From Serripes groenlandicus (Eukaryota > Mollusca > Bivalvia > Cardiida > Cardiidae), in NCBI GenBank assembly GCA_031761405.1, contig JASEVX010000012.1, positions 25,601,800 to 25,665,799 of the forward strand: a DNA stretch of 64,000 bases, written 5' to 3'. Positions 10,583 to 21,600 of this stretch are shown here, piece by piece (within the stretch, counting starts at the first letter, position 1; each line of letters starts with the position of its first letter). Below the pieces are notes generated by a model that was not told where the DNA came from, did not search any database, and was given only the letters and a program-made list of their open reading frames with translations. The position numbers and the translations under genes are program-made.

Positions 10583-11068
10583 TTTTGATCGTGTGTTTTT
10601 TATGTCCTTATTCTTCTTAAAAATTCAGTTTGAAATAATATTCTTTTCAAATGAATTTTTGTGACACTTTTTTGCCGAGTTCAATTTTCAGGGTAAAGTT
10701 TTTGTTTCCTGTACATTGTTATCACTGTTGTTACGTGTCATTTCATCCACTAGATTTCAGATAAAATTTAAATTTGCCTTCTTGCTCAAACTGACATGAC
10801 ACACAATTATTCATGTCATGACAATTGAACAAAATTATAACTTTTGTGTGCTTCCATTTTAATTGAGTATCTTAGTGTAACCCATTTCTTGATACAGACA
10901 CCTTATGACAACTTCCCCACCTCCATTTTGTAAAATAATTGTGGTCAAAGAAAAAAATGCTTAAAATTTACAATTGCTCCATTCCCCATGTTGTTTTAAA
11001 TTCTCAGTATACTTTAAGTTTTCTTTATGTTTAAAGTTTCCCCCCCAGAAGTTTTCAAAGAAGATGAC
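10583..11068. other. Presumed 5' flank of the CH-domain gene
   Basis: AT-rich sequence with no repeat I recognise. It should hold the 5' UTR and promoter, or an upstream intron, of the minus-strand CH gene. I see no convincing TATA box or splice acceptor just upstream of the ATG. Confidence 0.35.
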
Positions 11069-11292
11069 TTAACCCTTCTCACATACAGACGCATTCTGTC
11101 GCCTCTGCTGCAGATGAATTTTGAAGATATTCTGGCAAATGGAAAAATTGCTCATGATGAGCAATTTCTCCAGTTGTCATAATGTTTTCAACTTTATTCA
11201 ATTTCTATAATTTCATTCAAAGCGGATTTCCATATGTTTGCAGATACATTTTCAAAAAGTTTCCTGCAGATTTGTTGTATGTCAGAAAGGGC
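11069..11292 (+). mobile_element. TTAA foldback MITE, diverged copy
   Basis: Starts with TTAACCCTTCTC. It keeps the central palindrome (ATTGCTCATGATGAGCAAT) and the CTGCAGATTTGTTGTATG right-hand motif, but the right TIR has decayed. Confidence 0.7.
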
Positions 11293-11514
11293 AAAAATCT
11301 GATGAGGTAATTTTAAAAATTATCCACAAATTCCAAATCGGCATGTAATTAATTCATGTCCACAATTCGTAATTTATGGTATGCCATTTCTTTCATCATA
11401 TTAAAATTCCTCATTGTTTTAAAGATAATAAATAAACTGTAACCTTTTGTTTCCTTTACCAAGTATCACACCTTTTTATGCCTCTGCATCAGAAGAGTAT
11501 TGCAAACATTATGA

Positions 11515-13118
11515 AACAAGAGGGCCATGATGGCCCTTGAATCGCTCACCTGATTTTTTATTTTTTTTTCACTTTAGCTATATAAGCCCCGCCCCCTGGC
11601 AGCCATAGTTTCCGACCAATCAACTTGGCTTGAAGGAATCTGATAGAGGGTCACCCTAGGAACATTTCTACAAAATTATTTGAAAATCGGCCAGATACTT
11701 TTGGAGGAGAAGATTTTTTAAGTTTTCACTATAGCCATATAATGCAAAATAGCCCTGCCCACTGGCGGCCATGTTTTTTGAGCAATCAACATGGCTTGAA
11801 GGAATCTGAAAGTGGGTCATCCAAGGAACATTTCTACAAAATTATTTGAAAATCGAGCAGACACTTTTGGAGGAGAAGATTTTTTAAGTTTGCACTATAG
11901 CCATATAAGGCAAAATAGCCCCGCCCTCCTGGCGGCCGTGTTTTTCGACCAATCAACATGGCTTGAAGGAATCTGGTAGAGGGTCATCCTAGAAACATTT
12001 ATACAAAATTATTTGAAAATCTGCCAAGCAGTCTGGGAGATGAAGAATTTTGAAGTTTTTTTCGTTCCGTTGCCATGGAAACCAGAATTCTGCATGGATC
12101 CCAAAAATTTGAAGGAATTCTGGTGAGGTCATTGAGAGGATGCTTTCTGTGAAGTTTCATCCCAATTGACCTACTGGTTACTGAGGAGAAGATGTTGAAG
12201 ATATTTTAAGTTTTCACTTTGGCCATATAAGGCAAAATAGCCCCCGCCCCCTGGCGGCCATGTTTTTCGACTAATCAACATTGCTTGAAGGAATCTGATA
12301 GAGGGTCACCCAAGGAACATTTCTACAAAATTATTTGAAAATCGGCCTGACACTTATGGAGGAGAAGATTTTTTAAGTTTTCACTATAGCCATAAAAGGC
12401 AAAGTAGCCCCGCCCCCTGGCGGCCATGTTTTTTAACCAATCAACATGGCTTGAAGGAATCTGATAGATGATCACCCAAGGAACATTTCTACAAAATTAT
12501 TTGAAAATCGGCCTGACACTTCTGGTGGAGAAGATTTTTTAATTTGCACTATAGCCATATAAGGCAAAATAGCCCGCCCCCCCTGGCGGCCATGTTTTTC
12601 GACCAATCAACATGGCTTGAAGGAATCTGATAGAGGGTCACCCAAGGTACATTTCTACAAAATTATTTGAAAATCGGCCTTACACTTTCGGAGGAGAAGA
12701 TTTTTTAAGTTTTCACTATAGCCATATAAGGCAAACTAGCCCCGCCCCCCCTGGCAGCCATGTTTTTCGACCAATCAATACGGCTTGAAGGAATCTGATA
12801 GAGGATCATCCAAGGAACATTTCTACAAAATTATTTGAAAATCTGCCAACCAGTTTGGGAGAAGAAGAATTTTGAAGTTTTTTTCGTTTCGTTGCCATGG
12901 AAACCAGAATTCTGCATGGATCCCAAAAATTTGAAGGAAATCTGGTGAGGTCATTGAGAGGATGCTTTCTGTGAAGTTTCATCCCAATTGACCCGCTGGT
13001 TACTGAGGAGAAGAAGTTGACGCACGACGGACGACGCACGACGCACGACGGACGACGGACGCCGGACAAAAGGCGATCACAATAACTCACCTTGAGCAAA
13101 GCTCAGGTGAGCTAAAAA
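11515..13118 (+). mobile_element. Non-autonomous element, AACAAGAGGGCC family, with tandem core
   Basis: The 5' end AACAAGAG is followed by a GGGCCATGATGGCCC hairpin and ATCGCTCACCTGA. The 3' end is a hairpin ending CAGGTGAGCTAAAAA, whose outer arm is complementary to the 5' CTCACCTG. Between them lie about seven copies of a roughly 167-bp unit marked by CGCCCCCTGGCGGCCATG, plus two copies of a second block with GTTGCCATGGAAACC. A GACG-rich simple repeat (13019-13072) precedes the 3' hairpin. There is no coding capacity; the small ORF inside is accidental. Confidence 0.8.
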
Positions 13119-13216
13119 GTATAAAGTGATATTTTTGAGTAATGTCTCCTTTTCCAGAATATGTTCCCACCTTTACATAAAATAGCAGTCTTATCTTCTG
13201 ACATTCCTAAAAAATA

Positions 13217-13410
13217 CCTTGGCCTTTGCAAGTATCTGGAGCAGACACGTTTTGAAAACATTGTGGTAAAGGGAGAAATTTATCATATTACAAATTTGCC
13301 ACATTGTTTTTAACACCTTTTAAAAATTGTATTTTCATCAATACAGATTTTCAATTTGTTGTTATTTTTAAGTTATCTGCTGCAGATTTGTTGTATGCAG
13401 TAAAGATTTA
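13217..13410 (+). mobile_element. TTAA foldback MITE, decayed
   Basis: Recognised by AAAACATTGTGG at left, a broken central palindrome, and TCTGCTGCAGATTTGTTGTATG-like sequence at right. Terminal repeats are not clear. Confidence 0.55.
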
Positions 13411-13911
13411 AATCTTCTTAGCCTGCAGTCTGCTGCAGAGGCATATTTGGAATAATGTTATAAAGATCAAATTCCAACACCTCAATTCAGCATATAAATG
13501 TCAAAATTTCACAAAAAGTTTAATACATTTTCAGTTCCATTGTTTATTTGATTTCTTCTATTGACTTACTACTGAATCTATTTGACAACATCCCATCTTT
13601 TTATGTTTTCAGGTTGAATACCTCCTTCTTTTTTATTATTATTATTTTTTATTATAATATTATTATATTTCATGCTTTAAATTAAGTAACTGAGTTTTAT
13701 CTTGAATTTTAAAACTACACTCATATCACATAAATTCAAATATTGAAATTCATATTACTTATAAATCAATTAACTAATTATGAACCACTAGTTAATTTGT
13801 TTTAAAATAAAAGCATAAATTAAAGGTCCAACAAAAACACTTCCACTTGGTTGTCTCTACTTTTAACTTATCGGAGGAATTCAGTTGTTTAAGAAGGGTA
13901 AAACAATGACT

Positions 13912-14145
13912 TTAACCCTTTCCCTCATACAGACGCTTTCTGACGCCTCTGCAGCAGACGACTTTTGAAGACAGTGTGGCAAAAGAAGAAATAGCTCAAA
14001 ATGAGTAATTCCTTCTTTTGCCAAAATGTTTTCAGCTTTTTTAAGTGATAATACTTTCATTTATAGAGATATTCCATATGTTTGTGTAGATGTTATGTTC
14101 TCAAAGTCGTCTGGTGCAGATTTGTTGTATGTGGGAAAGAGTTGA
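13912..14145 (+). mobile_element. TTAA foldback MITE
   Basis: Left TTAACCCTTTCCCTCATA is intact with GACGCnTTCTGACGCCTC next to it. The right TIR ends GGGAAAGAGTTGA, with the last TTAA mutated. Confidence 0.8.
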
Positions 14146-14204
14146 GGCACAATTTAGCTAGGTTTATTGTTTATTTACTCTACATTCTGTTTACTTTGAT
14201 AACC

Positions 14205-14435
14205 TTCAACCTTTTCCCCCATGCTGATGCATTTTGACGCATCCAAAGCTGACTGATTATGAAAACATTGTGTTGCAAGAGGAGAAATTGCTCATCATGA
14301 GCGATTTCACCTATTGCCACAATGCTTTCAACTCAATCCAATAACCATTATCATGTTAAAAGATTTCCATATTTTTCATCCTGGTGCCTTCAAAGTCATG
14401 ATGCTGCAGATTTCTGGTATGTGGGAAAGAATGTA
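14205..14435 (+). mobile_element. TTAA foldback MITE, diverged copy
   Basis: Central palindrome TTGCTCATCATGAGC and right-hand GATGCTGCAGATTTCTGGTATG are retained. Both ends have decayed. Confidence 0.65.
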
Positions 14436-14486
14436 AATTACTTCCCAAACATTTGACCAGAATCATGACACCCCTTCTAGTTTACT

Positions 14487-14687
14487 TTATCCCTTTCCCA
14501 CCTACGAGAAATCTGCAGCAGATGACTTTGAAATAATGTATAAAAAAATATGGATTATTTTTATATAAGATATTAATTTTAGAAAAAAGTTGAAAACATT
14601 ATGAGCAATTTCTCTTTTTGCCACAAGTTTTCAAAAGTTGTCTGCTGCAGAGGCATTAGAAAGTGTCTGTATGTGGGAAAGGGTTAA
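14487..14687 (-). mobile_element. TTAA foldback MITE, internally deleted
   Basis: Left end TTATCCCTTTCCC, right end GTGGGAAAGGGTTAA. The left arm of the central palindrome is largely missing, so this copy no longer folds back fully. Confidence 0.7.
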
Positions 14688-14761
14688 CACTTCTCCTGAC
14701 ACCCAGAGTACAATTGACACATCAGCAGCAAACAATTTTTGAAAACATCGTGGAAAAAGAA

Positions 14762-15889
14762 AACAAGAGGCCCAAGAGGGCCAGTATCGCTCCACGGCCA
14801 TAAGGCAAAAATAAAATCTCCAAACAGCCCTGCCCCGTGGTGGCTATTTTTTTTACCAACCACCATGGCTTAAAGGAATCTTGTAGAGTGTCACCAAAGG
14901 AATGTTTCTGCAAAATTATTTGAAAATATGCCTGACACTTTCGGAGGAGAAGATTTTTTAAGTTTTCACTATGGTCATATAAGTCAAAATAGCCCCGCCC
15001 TCTGGCGGCCATGTTTTTCGACCAATCAACATGGCTTGAAGGAATCTGATAGAGGGTCACCCAATGAACATTTCTACAAAATTATTTGAAAATCGGCTGA
15101 ACACTTTCGGAGAAGAAGATGTTTTAAGTTTTCACTATAGCTATATAACGCAAAAAAGCCCCGCCCCCTGGCGGCCATGTTTTTCGCCCAATCAACATTT
15201 CTTGAAGGAATCTAATTAAGGTTCACACAAGGAACATTTCTACAAAATTATTTGAAAATCGGCCTGACACTTTTGCAGGAGAAGATTTTTTAAGTTTGCT
15301 CTTTAGCCATATAGGCAAAATAGCCCCGCCCTGTGACGGCCATGTTTTTTTACCAATCAACATGGCTTGAAGGAATCTGATAGAGGGTCACCCACGGAAC
15401 ATTTCTACATAATTATTTGAAAATCTGCTGAACACTTTTTGAGAAGAAGATTATTTAAGTTTTCACTATAGCTATATAAGGCAAAAAAGCCCCGCCCCCT
15501 GGCGGCCATGTTTTTCGCCCAATCAAAATTTCTTGAAGGAATCTAATAAAGGGTCACCCAAGGAACATTTCTACAAAATTATTTGAAAATCGGCCTGACA
15601 CTTTCGGAGAAGAAGATTTTTTAAGTTCTCACTATTTTTTTCTTTCGGTTGCCATGGAAACCAGAATTTTGAATGGATCAAAAAAAATTGAAGGAATTTA
15701 GTAGAGGACATTGAGAGGATGCTTCCCATGAAGTTTCAACCAAATTGGCCTAGTGGTTAGGGAGAAGAAGTCGTTTAAAGGAAAAAGTTAACGAACGCAC
15801 GCACGCACGCACGCACGCACGCACGGACGCACGACGGACAATTCGCCATGACATAAGCTCGACTGGCTTTCAGCCAGTGGAGCTAAAAA
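14762..15889 (+). mobile_element. Non-autonomous element, AACAAGAGGCCC family
   Basis: The 5' end is AACAAGAG with a GGCCCAAGAGGGCC hairpin and CGCTCCACGG. The 3' end is a hairpin CTGGCTTTCAGCCAG followed by TGGAGCTAAAAA. The core has several copies of the same roughly 165-bp unit found in the 11.5-13.1 kb element, although the terminal sequences differ. An (ACGC)n run (about 15793-15830) precedes the 3' hairpin. Confidence 0.8.
15793..15840 (+). repeat. (ACGC)n microsatellite
   Basis: About nine ACGC units, then a GGACGCACGACGG tail, in the position where related elements carry GACG or CAGA repeats. Confidence 0.9.
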
Positions 15890-16286
15890 TTGCTCATCTA
15901 GAGAAATCTTGCAAAAGCAACAACAAACTTGTCTTTTCTAAAGCAATAATCAACTTTTAAATTTTCAAAATCTGCAGCAATCTTTGCCAAAAGTTACAAA
16001 GATTTTTATAAAGTTTTTATTGCTCAATAAAATTGCCCTATGTGGACACAGTAAATTTTCTTATACATTGTAAATGATTGTTTCAACACTTGGTATGTAT
16101 GTTTGTTTGTTTGTATGGTGGTGAATGCCACTTTCAACAAATTTTCATTCATATCATACTAGTCATTTCATCCTGACAACAATGAATCAGTCATGCATGC
16201 TAACCCACCAACAATCCTGAGGGCATTAAAGAGGGAAAGCCATTTATTACTACAATTTTTAAAAACTTTGGCAGTTCATTCCAGTT

Positions 16287-16351
16287 TTAACCCTTTCCCA
16301 CATACAGTAAATCTGCAGCAGACAACTTTGAAAACATCTAGGCAAAAAGAT
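16287..16351 (-). mobile_element. TTAA MITE, left fragment
   Basis: TTAACCCTTTCCCACATACA through CATCTAGGCAAAAAG, then the similarity stops where SINE-like sequence begins. Confidence 0.6.
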
Positions 16352-16551
16352 TGAAGTCTTCATTGAAACCGTATTTCAATTAGATCTCAGCAACCAGTTT
16401 ACAAAACGTGTGTCTCCTTTCTCGCTTGCACCAGTACGTACTCCACACAACATTTACTTCCCAGGCAACTGGCTACCTTCCCATATAGCCCCTTGGTGGA
16501 ATAAAATTTATGCTAGTCACAATGACTTAATTTTGTTGAACAGCGGAAAGA
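16352..16551 (-). repeat. Diverged tRNA-derived SINE
   Basis: Contains TACTCCACACAACATTTACTT, the GCAACTGGCT segment and CTAGTCACAATGACTT, in the same order as copies at 30.8-31.0 and 37.06-37.27 kb. The promoter box region is lost. Confidence 0.5.
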
Positions 16552-17006
16552 TTAACCCTTTCCCTTATTAACAAATCTGCAGCAGACGACTTTGAAAACA
16601 TCTAGGCAAAAATATTATAAATGTCTATAAATATAAGTATACTAATCGAAATAGAGTTGAAAATATTATGACAAAAGGAGAAAGTGCTCATAATGAGCTA
16701 TTTCTCCTTTTGCCACTATGTTTTTAAATGTCGTCTGCTGCAGAGGCTTAACCCTTTCCCTCATATAGACGCATTCTGACGCCTCTGCAGCAGACAGCTT
16801 TTTGAAAACATAGTGACAAAGGAAGAAATTGCACAAAACGTGCAATTTCTCCTTTTGCCACAATGTTTTCCACTTTTTGTCATAGGTTATCCATTCAATT
16901 ATGGAGATTTTCTATGTTTTGACAAAATACGTCCAAAGTCGTCTGCTGCAGATTTGTCATATGAGGGAAAGAGTTAAGAAAATGTCTGTTTGTTGGAAAG
17001 AATTAA
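16552..17006 (-). mobile_element. TTAA MITE carrying a second MITE inside it
   Basis: The outer copy begins TTAACCCTTTCCC at 16552 and ends GGAAAGAATTAA at 17006. It is interrupted at GAGGC-TTAA-GAAAATG by a complete copy. The TTAA is present on both sides of the guest, as expected of a TTAA-duplicating transposase. Confidence 0.8.
16748..16977 (+). mobile_element. TTAA foldback MITE, young subfamily, nested
   Basis: Flanked by TTAA at 16748-16751 and 16974-16977. It carries the young-subfamily centre TTGCACAAAACGTGCAATTTC and the TTATCCATTCAATTATGGAG block. Confidence 0.9.
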
Positions 17007-17249
17007 TGAATGATCAAGACCGAGTTATACTGCAAACTGATGATTCCTGCATTGATAGCCCTCATCCCTACCACCTGAGCTATTTTGGAACAACTCAGTA
17101 TAATTAGTAATGAAAGTGAACACCTCTTTAAATTTTACATCAGGTAAACAAGTAATTTCCGTATAATCATCAGAGTTAGGGTGACAAATTTAACAAACAG
17201 CTCAATTTGACAAACCTTGACCCTTTTCATCCAGTCTTTCAGAAAATGT

Positions 17250-17470
17250 CTAAACCATTTCCTATTATGCAAATACGTTTAAGACATATCTGATGCAGAC
17301 ACCCTTTGAAAATATAACAGCTCATTATGAGCAAATGCTCCTTTTGCAACAATGCTTTCAGCTCTATTCACTAATTTACCTTCATTCATTTTCCTTCGTT
17401 TTATTTACTTAGATAAATGTCTTCAAAGTCACCTACTGATGAAGAAGATTTGCCTGAATTTGGAAACAAG
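17250..17470 (+). mobile_element. TTAA MITE, heavily decayed
   Basis: Only the CTCATTATGAGCAAATGCTCC centre and degenerate CTTCAAAGTC sequence remain. Confidence 0.45.
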
Positions 17471-17611
17471 GTGAAACAATCAAATCAGAAGAAGTGTTGC
17501 AAGGATATTTATAAATAATACTTTCAATCATTTAAGGAAGGTAAAATAATTCAAAATTATTTTCAAACAAAATAATGACCCAAGAATTAACCCTTTTCAA
17601 CATACAACACA

Positions 17612-17889
17612 ATGCTAGTGACAGCCTCATGCTGTGTTGTAATGGTAGAGCATCCACCTCAGGTGTGGTGGGAGGACGGGGTTCGATCCCCGGCCTGGTC
17701 ATAACGAAAAATTTAAATTAGGTAGTAATGGCTGTCCTCCTCAGCTGCATACTCAGGGTTACAGGGTCAGCAATTACGACTGACTGACTGGTGTCAGGAT
17801 AAATGGACCAGTAGTACTGGAAACTTACCCAGGAAACGCCGTGATATAACTGAAAACATGCTGAAAGCGGCGTAAAACAACAACAAAAG

Positions 17890-17892
<3 letters not shown>
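17612..17892 (+). repeat. tRNA-derived SINE
   Basis: A head with an A-box-like TAATGGTAGAGCATCC (17640) and a B box GGTTCGATCCCC (17681) is followed by a central body and a 3' segment with GTGATATAACTGAAA and GCGGCGTAAAAC. That 3' half is shared with the tRNA-Ser-like SINEs elsewhere in the window. It ends in a TCAA microsatellite. Confidence 0.75.
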
Positions 17893-17934
<42 letters not shown>

Positions 17935-17952
17935 GAAACAACGCTTATCGAT

Positions 17953-17987
<35 letters not shown>

Positions 17988-17998
17988 GAAACAACGCT
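17891..17998 (+). repeat. (TCAA)n microsatellite, duplicated with its edge
   Basis: Two (TCAA)n runs are each followed by TGAAACAACGCTTATCGAT, so array plus flank have duplicated together. Confidence 0.9.
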
Positions 17999-18242
17999 TA
18001 TCGATGATCCGCACGTTTTTGAACCAATAGAGTACCTTAACCCTTTCCCACCTGCAGACGCATTTTAATGCAATAGCAAATAGCAGCAGCCGACTTTTGA
18101 AAACATTGTGGCCAAAGGTGAAATTGCTCATGATGAGCAATTTCACCTTTGGCCACCATGTTTTCCACTTATAGTCATTGGTTATCCATTCAATTATAGA
18201 GATTTTCCATTTTTGACAAAATATTTTTATGTCAAAAATACA

Positions 18243-18391
18243 TTACCAGTCATTTATTACCTGATATATAATCTCCTAACCCTTAATTCATCCAGAAAAA
18301 GAACTCGCCTAGCGTATCCCTCACGCCTGTGTGATATACACGGTCACCGGTAAATACCGGCGCACGATGTCAACGTGTCACTTTTAGTTTC
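18243..18391 (+). repeat. DIRS left inverted terminal repeat
   Basis: TTACCAGTCATTTATTACC through ACTTTTAGTTT. I compared it base by base with the reverse complement of 24580-24727 and saw no difference. Confidence 0.95.
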
Positions 18392-18866
18392 CTGGACACA
18401 CCGACCTACAGGCTTGAATTTATTTTCATTTTTCTAAATTTATTTTCGTTGTCTAGTTAAAGCTTTCGCTTTAACGGGTCAATTCATTCAGTTAAACTGT
18501 ACATTTACTTCTTGAATTTGAACTTTGTTTATTTATTGTTTGTGTTTAAGTTGTGTTTTTTTGTAGTAACAACTAGCTGAGAGCCGCGGGTGGTTACCCC
18601 ACCCACTATTTCAGTTACGAGTCGGGTCTTGAATGACCGTGCATTAATTTTTCAATTAATTTTCAACGGTGAGATTTCCCGATCCGGTAGCGATAATATT
18701 GTTTATCGCCTTTGTTGTTGTTTTGTATAATTACATAGACATTTGGAGAATATTTAAAAAATATTTTTTCATTGAATTACGTCCGTAAAAACGAGTAGTG
18801 AAATAAAAGAATAGAAAATATTATTTTTTGTTTTTGAACTTCGTAATTTGATTTTGTATTTATACT

Positions 18867-21554
18867 ATGTCACATAATGGTGAACAGAGGCGTGGCTCAT
18901 GCGGTCATTTAGTGGCCTTGTGGGACACGCACTCTTCCTGCATTGCGTGCACTAAGTGCACAAAGGATTCACCATGTGAGTTCTGTTCGTTATGGTCGGC
19001 TTCCGTTTGGAAACAGGCCATATCGAGGAGGACTCACAAAAGCCGTAAGAGTAAAACTGTTCCTTTGAAGAAGAAGGTAAGTATTAGCTCTACGAGCGAA
19101 GGGGAATTCGAGGGTTTTTCCCCAACAGACTCCACGACTGGGTTGATTAGACGGAAGGAAGGAGACAGAGCTTTTCAATCTTCAGTCAAGACATACGCCT
19201 CTGTAACAGCCACGACGGGACCGTCTCGAAGTTCGGAGGAACGTATGATATCGTCTGGTCTAAACAGACGACTGGTGTTAGTGCTGAACCTTCGGGTGAG
19301 GCAATGGGGCATTCTCAGGGAAACCTAACAGAATGGCCCCCTCTTTCACCACACTCAGTTGATAGGCATTCTTCGGAAGCCTACAGCAGAGTTCCAAATT
19401 ACCCGGTCGGCGGGCAGAATTTGGGGACCGGTGATGGAGCATTACAATTGCCTATCATTGGTCCACAGGGTGATGCTTCCGAGCAAAACCCTTATGACTC
19501 CGGGCGACCGGGTACCGGGCAACCGGGTACCGGGCAACCGGGTTCCAGGAAACTGGACAGTCATATTACCTTGGTTAAATCGGGCACCGGGCAACCGGGC
19601 ACCGGGCAACCGGGCACCGGGCAACCGGGCACCGGGCAACCGGGCACCGGGCAACCAGGCAGTCATTTGAAATGACGAGACCGGTCACCGGGCAACCGGG
19701 CAATCATTCTAGAATGATACGACCAGTCACCGGGCAACCAGGCAGTCATTCTGAAATGACTAGACCGGGCACCGGGCTGCATGAAGCGACCGGGCATTCT
19801 GTCAGTCAATTCAGCATGACTAATCCATACACCGGGAATGAGGACATGGGTCATTCATTTCACGATGAATGGGAGATTCAGCAAGGCAGTCATTCATACA
19901 TGACTCGACCTGCCACCGGGCAACCAGGTACCGGGCAACCCGGTACCAGGCAACCGGGATCAGTGCGTCTCGATCGGATAGATACACGTTATCATTCTTT
20001 CGCAGCACAGCCTGATTATTTGGATATTCAGAACACTGGTTTACCAGGTTTTAATAACCAACCTGCTGACATAGATTACGGAGAGTACATATCGAGAAAA
20101 TCATTCCGTTCTCCTAGGGGAACAGTGTATTATTCAAGAGATATTACTCCTCCACGTTACCAACCTTCATTACGAAGGAGTGATCGGTTCTATGACAGAC
20201 AGGTTAGTGATGCCTACCGTGATCGTCAAATTCCTGATTATAGGAATTTACGACTCCCGGAAGGACACCTCTCCAAGAGGCAGTCCTTTGAAAGGCAATC
20301 CCCCGATCGGAATATTGCTTGTTCCGTTAAGGGGAAGTCGAAAAGATCACATACAGTGAGTTCGGCTCCGATGATTGACTCTGTGCAACCTTTCTCTGCT
20401 GGCGGATAGAAGGTTGAGTTCACATGATCGTCACCAGCTTATGGATTTATCAGAGAATGAATCCATTTCTGGATCGGAAATTGGTCAACCGGTGGGAAGT
20501 CCGGTTAAGCACAATACTTCTCGTCGTAGGCCTAGACAATCCTCCACTTCTTCGTCTGACGAAGAAACGGAAAGTCTATTACCTATAGAAGACGAGCCGG
20601 CTGCGGATCGTTGGTCCCTGCAGCAGGCTATTGAAGAAGTTTTTAGGGTAGTGCCTAGTACGCTCTGCCCTAAGATCGACGCTCCCCCACGTCGTAAAAA
20701 CCTTTCAAGTTTGGAAGAACATAATGCGGAGATAGGAGGGTCTACAACTCCATTACAGTTACTTCCGCAGGCGAATAACTTGGGAAGGTTATTGGACCAA
20801 CTGCAGTCCACCAGGTCATTAGACACTGTTGAGTCAGCCTGGTCGGTCCCACTGGCCATCTCTAAGGAATGGGTGTCTCCTAAGGCTTATGTAGCTTCGA
20901 AGGAGTTCTTTCCCGTTAAAGTGCCGGCCTTAGACGGAGATGCGTCCACTTTGGGATTAACTGCACCCACCTCAATCACAGTTAGTGATAAACTGGTTGA
21001 GAGATGGGAGGCCAGAGCGCGTCTGGGAGTCATGGTGGCATCACATGACGATCATTTCGCCATAGCTCTGGCACTTCTACTTAAAGAGGAGAATGTCTCT
21101 AGCAGAGGGGCTAGCAGAATTCTGGAGGCTTTTGATACGGGGAATCGGCACCTGATGGCTCTGAATTTGCAGAACGCCACGGGAATGCTGTCCGCGAGGA
21201 GAGATGCGACACTTGTCAAATCCTCTTCTCTGCTACAAAATAGCAAGGACAGCTTAAGAGCCGCCCCCTTATCCTCCAATCTTCTCTTTGGTGGAAGGGT
21301 TGCTGCAGTGACTGTTACTGATTCGTCAGAACAATCCAGACGCCTTTCGGCGAGTGCAGTAAATGCTTTGTCACAGAGTCGTAAATACTCTGCACCGGCG
21401 GCTAAATGGACTAATACTAGGAAGCCCCCGGCGAAAAAGCAGAAACAGGAAGTGAAGGCTGTACCGCCTAAACAACCTCCTTCCACGGGCCGGAATTATG
21501 CTAAACCGAAGCCCCGTTTCTCGGGGTTTCTACAGCCGTCTTTTTCTCGTTCCG

Positions 21555-21556
<2 letters not shown>
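18867..21556 (+). pseudogene. DIRS gag-like region, broken reading frames
   Basis: The first frame (ATG 18867, open to 19328) begins with a Cys/His-rich segment, SCGHLVALWD then CIACTKCTKDSPCEFC, resembling a zinc-binding motif of DIRS ORF1 proteins. Coding-like sequence continues in other frames at 19304-19675, 19672-20409 and 20375-21556, so about three frame changes separate the pieces. The middle piece carries Pro-Gly-Thr-Gly-Gln repeats. The last piece is basic near its end (KKQKQE). The gag assignment rests on position and the Cys pattern, not on strong sequence recognition. Confidence 0.7.
19500..19965 (+). repeat. GC-rich minisatellite inside the gag-like region (PGTGQ repeats)
   Basis: A 15-bp-based unit (CCGGGCACCGGGCAA) is repeated many times, encoding PGTGQ. 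It is interspersed with longer units containing GGCAGTCATTCTGAAATGAC. The high GC contrasts sharply with the AT-rich surroundings. Confidence 0.9.

Positions 21557-21598
<42 letters not shown>
21557..21598 (+). repeat. Poly(A) run of about 42 bases in the DIRS element
   Basis: It falls exactly between the gag-like region and the first RT motif (DGRWRPVIDLS) and translates as poly-lysine. It is either a real homopolymer or an assembly artefact replacing the gag/RT junction. Confidence 0.9.

Positions 21599-21600
<2 letters not shown>

Larger units (their letters stand above)
14687..15930 (+). mobile_element. TTAA MITE split by an AACAAGAGGCCC element
   Basis: The left half runs to about 14760 (AAAACATCGTGGAAAAAG). 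The MITE resumes at 15889 with ATTGCTCAT. Joined on paper, the flanks give the normal MITE order, so the inner element is the later arrival. Confidence 0.65.

Noticed and set aside
12806..13099. Minus-strand ORF with RRPSCVVRRPSCV
   Set aside because: Caused by the GACGGACG simple repeat near the 3' end of the AACAAGAG element.
16666..16863. Small ORFs with LPFATMFS- or SPFVTMFSK-like peptides seen all over the window
   Set aside because: They recur because they are translations of the MITE palindrome (TTTTGCCACAATGTTTTC) and not because of a gene family.
17891..17998. CRISPR-like or satellite array
   Set aside because: Simple TCAA microsatellite with a duplicated flank. No spacer structure, and the DNA is eukaryotic.
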